Shown: piece by piece, positions 7,466-13,562 of the stretch
Layout: every line of letters begins with the position of its first letter
How positions within the stretch are numbered: the first letter of the stretch is position 1
IMG/VR virus record: IMGVR_UViG_3300026118_000039
Location: 1-25,680 of that record
Strand: one strand, 5' to 3'
DNA: 25,680 bases
From: a virus
Notes under the pieces: model-generated
What the model saw: only the letters and a program-made list of their open reading frames with translations
Databases searched by the model: none
What the model was told of the DNA's origin: nothing
Translations under genes and position numbers: made by a program

Positions 7466-8193
7466 GTCCGCACGAATATACCCAATCCTGGATTGCATTC
7501 TTTGGGATAGCCATCGCCCCACATCAATAGGCAGTCCGCCTGCTGACAGCTCTGAATACAGACACCCGTCAACTCTCCCGATTTATTCATTGATTCCAAC
7601 CATTGACGTATGGGCGGAGCTTCAGTGGCATCCGGGCGATTGCGCAGTGGCACATCGTGGAACAGGAACACGGTTCCCTTATGCGTAATGAGCTTCAACG
7701 CTTCAAATTCTTTTTGAGTATGTTCCAGAGAGTGATCGCTATCCACAAACACCAAATCAAAATCTTGTGGGTACAGTCCCGTCAGCACATCCTGGGACCA
7801 GCCTTCAAGGAAACGGAAAATGGGAAAGTGAGAAAAGAATTCCCGATCCAGCATGGGCCGGGCATCTACCGATACCAGGCACGCCCCCTTCTTCCCGATG
7901 ATTGCCCTCAGGATGTGCATTGAGGTAAACCCGGTACACATGCCAACTTCCAGAATCTTTCGAGAATCCGTCATCACGATAAGCGCTTCGATCATTTCGC
8001 TTATTTCCGGCGTGGTGATGAAGCGTGGTTCCATCAATGACTCGATTTTCTTTGTCAGCAAAGATCGTTCCGAAAAGAATTTTTTACGGCGGTTCCATTC
8101 GGGCTGCTCATCAGCGTACGGATTTGGGTGAATGCCGATTCCGGGCCGTTCCTTGGCCTGCATAACCCGAGTGATTTCAGCGTGATTTATCAT
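7462..8193 (-). CDS. Class I SAM-dependent methyltransferase, 243 aa
   Basis: The start at 8193 overlaps the upstream FkbM-type gene as ATGA; an ATG twelve bases earlier is less likely. Motif I is ILEVGMCTGFTS (residues 80-91), the glycine-rich SAM-binding loop. The acidic motif is VSVDARP (about 98-104), and FDLVFVDSDHSLEHTQKEF followed by GTVFLFHDVP matches the DxxH...HD pattern of O-methyltransferases of the Methyltransferase_24/CmcI-like group. It likely methylates a hydroxyl, perhaps on a sugar made by the adjacent glycosyltransferases. No signal peptide. The methyltransferase call is solid; the substrate is unknown. Confidence 0.8.
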   Translation of the reverse strand: MINHAEITRVMQAKERPGIGIHPNPYADEQPEWNRRKKFFSERSLLTKKIESLMEPRFITTPEISEMIEALIVMTDSRKILEVGMCTGFTSMHILRAIIGKKGACLVSVDARPMLDREFFSHFPIFRFLEGWSQDVLTGLYPQDFDLVFVDSDHSLEHTQKEFEALKLITHKGTVFLFHDVPLRNRPDATEAPPIRQWLESMNKSGELTGVCIQSCQQADCLLMWGDGYPKECNPGLGIFVRT

Positions 8194-8879
8194 TTGCGAG
8201 TACACAGGACATCTAGTTGGGGCATACTCAAAGTGTGGTGCGGTTCTGAAGGTTCTATCTCATAGCCCAATGCCTGCAATGGGCGGTAAATGTCACATTC
8301 TGTTTTACCGAATGCCGCCAGCACCGGCTTGTTTACTTCGATAAGAAGCGTTGGATGAAATGCGCCCAATAAACTTAGCGCGCCTTCGATCACCCAGGGT
8401 TCCCGCCCCTCCACGTCAATCTTTATGAAGTCGAGCCTGTCCATGCACGATACACAAAGCAGGTCATCCAACGTTCGCACTGGAATTGATCCCTCCCCGT
8501 AAATCACTCGTTCTGCTCCAAGATTATTCGGTTCTGCCGGGGATTCTGTCATCCGCGCGAATCCCGTACGATCTCCCAACGCCACCATGAACTTCACCAC
8601 GTTCAGGTACGGCTTCATGTTGTGGAGCAGGCATCGGTAAGCTGCCGGATTGGATTCAATCGCGAACACTCTTCCTGTTGGCCCCACCATTTCAGAATAG
8701 CTGGCAGTGTGATCTCCGAGACAGGCACCAGCGTCCACAACTGTTCCTCCTATCGGAATGTACTTTTCAAAAAGACGGCAATATTTGTCTGAAATATCGA
8801 GGCGGCGTTGTTCGATGATCCACTGCGACAAATGACTGTCCGAATCCACAACTGCTATGTTGAAATCGGTGACTGTCAT
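8190..8879 (-). CDS. FkbM family methyltransferase, 229 aa
   Basis: The start at 8879 overlaps the stop of the upstream gene as ATGA. The SAM-binding motif is VVDAGACLGDHTASYS (around residues 47-62), with VFAIESNP after it. The FkbM signature DFIKIDVEGREPWVIEGA followed by HPTLLIEVN is clear. FkbM proteins methylate hydroxyl groups on polyketides or, very often, on sugars in surface polysaccharide clusters. Here it sits between glycosyltransferase and methyltransferase genes, consistent with O-methylation of a glycan. The substrate is inferred from context only. Confidence 0.85.
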   Translation of the reverse strand: MTVTDFNIAVVDSDSHLSQWIIEQRRLDISDKYCRLFEKYIPIGGTVVDAGACLGDHTASYSEMVGPTGRVFAIESNPAAYRCLLHNMKPYLNVVKFMVALGDRTGFARMTESPAEPNNLGAERVIYGEGSIPVRTLDDLLCVSCMDRLDFIKIDVEGREPWVIEGALSLLGAFHPTLLIEVNKPVLAAFGKTECDIYRPLQALGYEIEPSEPHHTLSMPQLDVLCTRK

Positions 8880-9877
8880 GCCAGCATCGCTTCGATCTCG
8901 GATTTGATTTCTGGCGTAATTCCACCGTGGCTCCAATAGGCCTGTTTTCTGTCGGTTGGATACGGGTTTCCGTTACACACGTCAAACCAAGTGAAGCGTT
9001 CATTCATAAAGCGGTGAGCAAATGCCCCCATCGCTGTCCAGTCCATGCGATCCTGTGGGAATTCATTTCGTCCTTCCAGCATGTATTGCTCAAAGTCTTT
9101 CCGGTGCGCTTGCTGAACATGAGCACGATACGATTTGTAGAAATCAATCGGTAGAACGGCGGTATTCATGCACATCGTGTACCATTCCGTGTCCCATCCA
9201 AGTTGAGCATCCGTCGCTGGTTTCCACTGGCCGCAATCAGAAACGATGCGATTGATCGGATGGCGTGGATCAGGAACGCCAAGGCTGCTCCATGAACGAA
9301 TCAGATAGTACGGCTTGTCGTTCCAAAAATAGTGCTCCGGCGTCGTCAGCATTTTGAAGATGCAATCTGAGTCGCTGTGCAGGACGTATTTGGTTCCTTC
9401 CGGTACTAACAACTCAGCTTCGGCCATCTTAACCATATGATGGAGCATCCCTTTGCCGCGCACTTCCGGGAATGGTTCCACGTTGAAATGCCAATTTATC
9501 GGCATCACCAAATCGGTTGCTTCTCGGAAATCTTTTACCGGAACAACTACTGTGACGCCTTGAAAGCCTTTGCAGAATTTGATGATGGAGCGGAGCGCCA
9601 GTTCCAACCACGGAAAATCCTTGGCGTGACTGACGATCAGAATCTCTGTCGGCCCATCCACTGGATTTGGATTTGGTTCTACCATAGTGCCGTCGCGAGT
9701 GTGGTTTGGTACATTGGCTTCAGTTGAGTTTTGGCCAAGATGGTAGGCACATCCGAAATCAATGCGAGTTCGAATCGCGACATCTGGATGCAGGCACCTG
9801 TATTTGCCATCTTCAGTTTGTTCTTTTGGCACTTCATGATTTGGCTCCCAGTAGGCGCAACTTTTACAGTCGTTCAT
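8876..9877 (-). CDS. Zinc-finger domain fused to a DUF6492-like glycosyltransferase, 333 aa
   Basis: Residues 1-50 form a Cys/His module (C4, C7, C28, H30, C43, H46) of the CxxCxYW type seen in small phage proteins. A linker to about residue 75 leads into a transferase-like domain: EILIVSHAKDFPWLELALRSI (79-98), then VLHSDSDCIF with D169-x-D171 as a likely DxD metal and nucleotide-sugar site, and a Trp/His-rich C-terminal half. The fold resembles DUF6492-type putative glycosyltransferases. It overlaps its neighbours by ATGA on both sides, so it is translationally coupled within the cassette. The fusion of a zinc module to a glycosyltransferase is unusual. Acceptor and donor are unknown. Confidence 0.6.
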   Translation of the reverse strand: MNDCKSCAYWEPNHEVPKEQTEDGKYRCLHPDVAIRTRIDFGCAYHLGQNSTEANVPNHTRDGTMVEPNPNPVDGPTEILIVSHAKDFPWLELALRSIIKFCKGFQGVTVVVPVKDFREATDLVMPINWHFNVEPFPEVRGKGMLHHMVKMAEAELLVPEGTKYVLHSDSDCIFKMLTTPEHYFWNDKPYYLIRSWSSLGVPDPRHPINRIVSDCGQWKPATDAQLGWDTEWYTMCMNTAVLPIDFYKSYRAHVQQAHRKDFEQYMLEGRNEFPQDRMDWTAMGAFAHRFMNERFTWFDVCNGNPYPTDRKQAYWSHGGITPEIKSEIEAMLA

Positions 9878-11343
9878 AGCGTGATCGCGCCGTTTATCAG
9901 GTTATCCAGAACCGAATCCTTCAGACGATGAATGAGTACAGTGTTACCCAGTGGCCATCGTTTGAATTGCTCCGCTGTGATCCCGCGCGGTTCATCTCCG
10001 CCGCCAGCCGGATGTGGCATTCCACCGACAAGCGTCCAAAGATGGAACATCAGTCGGCTATTGTGGCAGTGCGGAACTACTTCCTCCTTCGTCAGCATGT
10101 CCCACGCTTGATCCGTGGCCTTCATTGCGGACGGCATTCGAATCGCAGCGTCATTCGGATAAACAGCAACCCCAGTCATGTGCCCCATGTGCGGCACAAT
10201 CACTCCCATCCAGGCCTTGTTTGATCTGTCGTATTCAGATTGAAGTTGCTCGATCCAGTCTTTCTTGAGCGCGATGGCGTCAGCCTCAAACCAGAGCCAC
10301 GGACATTCTTGTTTTGCCATGTGCAGGGCTGTGTGCTGCCATGCCTGATTTGCAGTGTGGGGGTAACGGCCTTGTGGCCGCGGATAAATGAACGTGTCCA
10401 CTTGAGCAAAGCACGTCTTCAATTTTGAGAAGAGCCGCTGCACAAGGATGATAGGACACGAGATGTCATAGGCTACGATGGCTTTGTGTTCAGACTTCAT
10501 TCCCATTTTTTGTAGCCAGCGCGCATGTTTCTCGGCCAACGCTATGTCGCCGACGAAGACGTTGAACACGACAACGATCTTGTCGTTCGTTTCCGGGAAC
10601 AGGCGGCGCTTCAAAAGCCGGATCAGGCTTCCGTCTTTGTTTCGGTGGAACAGCACGGCCTCAGTTTTATCCAGCCACGCTAGATCGAAGGCGTTTACTG
10701 GACTGTCGGCAGTTTTCTCAGCTACGAACGTTGGAGCCAGATTCAAATCTACTTGGCCGTTGGCCATGCCTCCGAAGAAATGCTTGATGAGTGGAGTGTG
10801 AACACCCTGCGATACCATGACTTCGGCGTTGTCCACGTCCCAGTGAACTGGATGATCTCGAAGAACGAAGCGAGTAGCAGTGTCGGAAGGATACACCGCA
10901 ATCCCACTCATCAACTTATTTGGCAGTCCGGGTTGCTGGCATTCATAGATATGGCCAACAAATGGCACAGGCCCGCATATTTGGTGAAAAGAATAATCAG
11001 CGGAAATAGAATCCAGCCACCCCTTCTTCAATGGCACACAATCCGGTTCCAGTAGCAGGAATGGCTCCTGCCATTTCTCCGCCACGTAACGCACGGCAGC
11101 TTTGAACAGTGAGTAAGCCCCAGCGGGCCAGCCTTTGACGGAAGTACCGTTCGTTGTGAACCTAACTTCTCGGAATATGGTTCTCGCCTGATCGCGTAAA
11201 TCAACAGCATCGCGATATGGAACTCCTGCATCGCAGACGATCAGGCAATCGTGCTCCAGCTTGCCGTCGAGCAGTGCGATCCACGACAGGAGTTGGCGCG
11301 CGTTAGCGATGTCGCCGGAATGGGTTAAGAGGCAGATCAACAT
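9874..11343 (-). CDS. Tandem two-domain glycosyltransferase-like protein, 489 aa
   Basis: The protein contains two copies of one domain. In copy 1 (about residues 1-245) the acidic site is LLLEPDCVPLKKGW (E99, D101), then SGIAVYPSDTATRF (146-159) and LFHRNKDGSLIRLL (231-244). In copy 2 (about 256-489) the matching segments are LWFEADAIALKKDW (E353, D355), TGVAVYPNDAAIRM (390-403) and LIHRLKDSVLDNLI near the C-terminus. The ExD acidic pair before a basic LKK stretch resembles the metal site of GT-A enzymes. The copies have diverged, so they may use different donors or acceptors, as in bifunctional polymerising transferases. ATG start at 11343; it overlaps the 40-aa membrane ORF by seven bases. 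Confidence 0.6.
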   Translation of the reverse strand: MLICLLTHSGDIANARQLLSWIALLDGKLEHDCLIVCDAGVPYRDAVDLRDQARTIFREVRFTTNGTSVKGWPAGAYSLFKAAVRYVAEKWQEPFLLLEPDCVPLKKGWLDSISADYSFHQICGPVPFVGHIYECQQPGLPNKLMSGIAVYPSDTATRFVLRDHPVHWDVDNAEVMVSQGVHTPLIKHFFGGMANGQVDLNLAPTFVAEKTADSPVNAFDLAWLDKTEAVLFHRNKDGSLIRLLKRRLFPETNDKIVVVFNVFVGDIALAEKHARWLQKMGMKSEHKAIVAYDISCPIILVQRLFSKLKTCFAQVDTFIYPRPQGRYPHTANQAWQHTALHMAKQECPWLWFEADAIALKKDWIEQLQSEYDRSNKAWMGVIVPHMGHMTGVAVYPNDAAIRMPSAMKATDQAWDMLTKEEVVPHCHNSRLMFHLWTLVGGMPHPAGGGDEPRGITAEQFKRWPLGNTVLIHRLKDSVLDNLINGAITL

Positions 11344-11459
11344 TTATTTGTTGTCACGAATCGAGTTCGTAGTTCAAACAGGATGCCAACGGCAAACCCC
11401 AGCGCGAAAAAAACTGCGCCAGAACAAATCACAAGCCCTACTATGTCATCACCATTCAC
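11337..11459 (-). CDS. Small single-span membrane protein, 40 aa (GTG start)
   Basis: The GTG start at 11459 overlaps the preceding stop as GTGA, and the stop overlaps the start of the tandem glycosyltransferase by seven bases. A hydrophobic segment covers residues 5-28 (DIVGLVICSGAVFFALGFAV), followed by a short basic tail (ELRTRFVTTNK). Gap-free packing on both sides supports coding. A small holin or accessory lysis protein is one possibility, but nothing in the sequence proves it. Confidence 0.55.
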   Translation of the reverse strand: MNGDDIVGLVICSGAVFFALGFAVGILFELRTRFVTTNKC

Positions 11460-11656
11460 TTCCGCCCTCGCGTTGCATGTTTCTCGCATACTGTACGCCC
11501 GTCAATCTCGTGCGTTGGCCAGTCAAGATAAGTCGAACCAGCTTCCGATTTCCCATCGCGCAGGCATTCCGTGCAAACATAGTGATTCGACGTGAAGCCA
11601 AACGATCTGGCTGTGTTCTCGCGCTTTATGAGTTCTGCAAATTCGACATTATTCAT
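11456..11656 (-). CDS. Small zinc-finger-like protein, 66 aa
   Basis: Contains CTECL (Cys28, Cys31) and a C-terminal CEKH (Cys57, His60), a CxxC...CxxH arrangement that suggests one zinc site. The N-terminus is charged (NNVEFAELIKREN) and the C-terminus basic. It overlaps both neighbours as ATGA/GTGA. Such small zinc proteins are common in phage genomes as regulators or accessory factors; no specific function can be assigned. Confidence 0.6.
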   Translation of the reverse strand: MNNVEFAELIKRENTARSFGFTSNHYVCTECLRDGKSEAGSTYLDWPTHEIDGRTVCEKHATRGRK

Positions 11657-11829
11657 TTCTGCCTCCGCGTCGCAAACAGGATGGAGCCAAGCACCAAAGC
11701 CATGATTCCAACACTTGTCATAAATGTTTCAGAGCGATACTGTCCGCCGACGAACATGGATGCCATGAACGCAATGGCCATGAGCACCGCTGCCAATCCA
11801 GCGCCGACGATGAATTCAGTAACTTTCAT
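11653..11829 (-). CDS. Two-span membrane protein, 58 aa; holin candidate
   Basis: Two hydrophobic segments at residues 6-28 (FIVGAGLAAVLMAIAFMASM and on) and 35-53 (TFMTSVGIMALVLGSILFA) are separated by a short polar turn (GGQYRSE), and the protein ends in a basic RRQK. Size, two spans and charged tail fit a class II holin, but no endolysin gene is seen nearby, so the role is uncertain. The start at 11829 lies 14 bases inside the end of the sigma-like gene, and the stop overlaps the next start as ATGA. Confidence 0.6.
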   Translation of the reverse strand: MKVTEFIVGAGLAAVLMAIAFMASMFVGGQYRSETFMTSVGIMALVLGSILFATRRQK

Positions 11830-12130
11830 TTGGTAGTTGGATGGCTCTCATTATTGGCCGAATTCGCACCGGATGTCGCAGTTTGCGCAAGGCATTCGAT
11901 TCTCGCTGACGCACTCGACCGGGTGATATTTTCATCAATTGTCCGGTTTGATACAAAGTCATTTTCGGCGTGTTGAAACGACATCGAAGCACAAACGCCT
12001 CTTCCGTTCTTAGCGTTAGCAATTGAGTTTCGATTTCGACGATTCCGATGGCATCCAAATCTATTACCGGCAACGGACTCACGAGGATTTGTGCCAGAAG
12101 CGTCGTGTTCAGATTTGTCGGTAAAGTCAT
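11816..12130 (-). CDS. Stand-alone sigma-70 region 4-like DNA-binding protein, 104 aa
   Basis: The start at 12130 has a GGAAAGGA ribosome site and overlaps the upstream stop as ATGA. Residues 42-88 match sigma-70 region 4: TEEAFVLRCRF, then TLYQTGQLMKISPGRVRQRE and SNALRKLRHP, equivalent to the helix-turn-helix that contacts the -35 element (the EExVLxLRF...VRQxExxALxKLRHP pattern). Regions 1 to 3 are missing, so it is not a complete sigma factor. In phages such proteins redirect or modulate host RNA polymerase. Residues 1-40 are hydrophobic/acidic and unlike known regions; they may contact polymerase. It is encoded early in the long minus-strand unit, upstream of the glycan and portal genes. 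Confidence 0.7.
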   Translation of the reverse strand: MTLPTNLNTTLLAQILVSPLPVIDLDAIGIVEIETQLLTLRTEEAFVLRCRFNTPKMTLYQTGQLMKISPGRVRQRESNALRKLRHPVRIRPIMRAIQLPNESY

Positions 12131-12363
12131 TGTTCCTTTCCAAACTGTTCTTTGCGTTTCACTTTGATCCGATGAACTCGGCAGCGCCTTGTTCCGCCAT
12201 CGGCTTTTCTGGGGCAGAGCGCGCATAGCCCTTTGCGGATATGTCGTTTCTGGTAACGTCTCTGAAGACTCTCCACGCCGCGCGCTTTCCTTCGAAGACG
12301 ATAGCGTTGAAATCTGTCGAGCGATTTATCGTTGGCGAATTTGTCATGGATTGGAGCGGGCAT
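12127..12363 (-). CDS. Small basic zinc-finger-like protein, 78 aa
   Basis: Very Arg/Lys-rich. A motif CALCPRKADGGTRRCRVH (near residues 47-64) gives a CxxC...CxxH set. This looks like the small zinc ribbons found in phage proteins that bind nucleic acid. It overlaps the sigma-like gene as ATGA. The ATG at 12363 has no clear Shine-Dalgarno but is the only good start; the first 20 bases overlap the membrane ORF upstream. Nucleic-acid binding is inference. Confidence 0.55.
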   Translation of the reverse strand: MPAPIHDKFANDKSLDRFQRYRLRRKARGVESLQRRYQKRHIRKGLCALCPRKADGGTRRCRVHRIKVKRKEQFGKEQ

Positions 12364-12535
12364 TGGTTGATGCTGAGTTAGTGCTTCCGATCCATATTTC
12401 TGTAACTGTTGCCTTGAGTCCTCCAGCCTTCATAGACTTTGAAAGCGTCACCAGACAGAAGGCCAGCAGCATAGCACACGCTGTTGCTGCAATGATTACT
12501 TGTTTTTCTATCGTCAACACGCTGGGTGTTATCAA
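12344..12535 (-). CDS. Small membrane protein, up to 63 aa; first gene of the long minus unit
   Basis: The frame opens right after a stop codon, with TTG at 12535 as the first possible start and GTG at 12520 as the next. The GTG fits a promoter at 12528-12556 that would start transcription at about 12521, making the message almost leaderless and the protein 58 aa. One hydrophobic segment (VIIAATACAMLLAFCLVTLS) is followed by a basic, then polar tail. It overlaps the next gene by 20 bases. Coding support is moderate: packing and the promoter favour it, but there is no family match. Confidence 0.45.
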   Translation of the reverse strand: MITPSVLTIEKQVIIAATACAMLLAFCLVTLSKSMKAGGLKATVTEIWIGSTNSASTNARSNP

Positions 12536-12556
12536 TCAAGAACCGGAGCATTGCAA
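12528..12556 (-). promoter_or_regulatory. Promoter for the long minus-strand unit 4132-12535
   Basis: On the minus strand: TTGCAA at 12551-12556, a 17-base spacer, GATAAC at 12528-12533. The predicted start falls near the GTG at 12520. TTGCAA is its own reverse complement, so the same box could serve as a -35 for the divergent plus gene (with a poor CACATT -10 at 12574-12579). Confidence 0.4.
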
Positions 12557-12584
12557 GCTTTGTTTTGCTCTGGCACATTTGGCC

Positions 12585-13316
12585 ATGTTCAAATCGTTGC
12601 GCGATCATCCGCCTGGGGGCTGGCGGTTCCATCAGCCCGAAATTGATTGGCCACAGAGCGCGACGGAGTTTCGCGGGCTTGGGATTGATGCGGTGGTGGA
12701 CAAGATCATCAAGGTGCGGGAAGCCAATCGAGGGCGCTGGCCGAATCTTTCGCTTGATCCAAACTTTGTGCAACGCGAAGTGATTGCCTTCACCGAACCC
12801 ATCGTGCGCAAGATGAAGGGCGGCGAAGCGTACTTGGTTCCGGGTGAGCTTCCCCAGATGCCGTCCGCGTCTTTTCAGGTGGCCCGCAGCTTTCGCAAGG
12901 TTGCCGAAGTTGCGGGCACGGTTAAACGAATGGCGGCAGGAGTGGGACTGCTCGTGGACTGGCTTGGGGATGGACTGGAGTCTGTAGATATTCCCATTGC
13001 TGAACAGCGCGCTAAGATTTGCGCCACGAGTGGATTTGATGGTAGTTCGTGTCCGTTTAACCAACCAGCGCAAGGATTGCAGCGACTGTCCGGCGCAGCA
13101 GCAGACGACATCAAAGCGTTGATGGAAGCGCGTTCTGAACTGAAGCTGCAAACCTCCTACGACGATAATTTGAAAACGTGCCAGCTTTGTGAGTGCAACC
13201 TGAAATTGAAAGTGCTTGCGCCTGCCTCGCATCTTGCCTTCAAAACATCCAAAGAAATCCGAGAGAAATTTCGCACGGAATGGCCTGCGTGTTGGATGAA
13301 CGAAATCGGTACTTGA
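12585..13316 (+). CDS. Cys-rich (zinc-binding) phage protein, 243 aa
   Basis: I chose ATG 12585 because the protein-like sequence begins there (MFKSLRDHPPGGWRFHQPE) and the frame upstream overlaps the divergent genes. The start lacks a clear Shine-Dalgarno. The middle has a small hydrophobic stretch (MAAGVGLLVDWLG, 116-128). The C-terminal third holds a cysteine cluster: C146 and C156 (ICATSGFDGSSCPFNQ), then TCQLCECNLKLKV with C199, C202 and C204, and C236. This AEQRA-x-IC...CPxN...TCxxCxCxLKxKV arrangement recurs, from memory, in phage proteins located just before the capsid gene. A structural or assembly role is inferred from position. A much longer frame on the opposite strand here is a shadow. 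Confidence 0.65.
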   Translation: MFKSLRDHPPGGWRFHQPEIDWPQSATEFRGLGIDAVVDKIIKVREANRGRWPNLSLDPNFVQREVIAFTEPIVRKMKGGEAYLVPGELPQMPSASFQVARSFRKVAEVAGTVKRMAAGVGLLVDWLGDGLESVDIPIAEQRAKICATSGFDGSSCPFNQPAQGLQRLSGAAADDIKALMEARSELKLQTSYDDNLKTCQLCECNLKLKVLAPASHLAFKTSKEIREKFRTEWPACWMNEIGT

Positions 13317-13342
13317 CGGTAAGACATTCCATGTCCTATCTT
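13313..13342 (+). promoter_or_regulatory. Candidate promoter for the capsid transcript
   Basis: TTGACG at 13313-13318 overlaps the stop codon of the preceding gene. After 17-18 bases comes CTATCTT, read as TATCTT at 13337-13342. This would give a leader of roughly 215 bases before the capsid start. The -10 matches only four of six consensus positions. Confidence 0.35.
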
Positions 13343-13562
13343 CCGCGCAGTTAGCGGTTCCTTCGGTGGAATCCGAACGCTGACACGGTTTCATCCGACG
13401 ATACAGGATGTAGTTCTACAGGCGCTCGGTGAAATACCCGAGACATTCAGGGCGGAAGCCCGGGAGCCATCGCCAGCTTCAAACAGTTCACAAAACAGTC
13501 TCGCTGCGCCTTGACGCATGTGCGTTTAAGAGCCGCGCGAGGGAACAACGTTTGGAGTTTTT
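13317..13562 (+). other. Non-coding leader upstream of the capsid gene
   Basis: I see no supported gene in these 246 bases. They contain several short hairpins: TTCGG/CCGAA near 13362-13377, CATCC/GGATG, TGTAG-TT-CTACA, CTCGG/CCGAG and GGGC-GGAA-GCCC. The capsid Shine-Dalgarno (GGAG) lies at its end, six bases from the ATG. It may be a structured leader that sets capsid expression; the structure is read by eye. Confidence 0.35.

Noticed and set aside
12189-12584. N-terminal extension of the Cys-rich protein to position 12189
   Set aside because: The extension overlaps two or three minus-strand genes with their own overlaps, and its sequence does not look like a protein.
12378-13394. Long minus-strand frame of 338 codons opposite the Cys-rich protein
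   Set aside because: The translation is rich in Arg, His, Phe and Cys with no domain-like order. The plus strand there has a coherent protein with a conserved-looking cysteine cluster.
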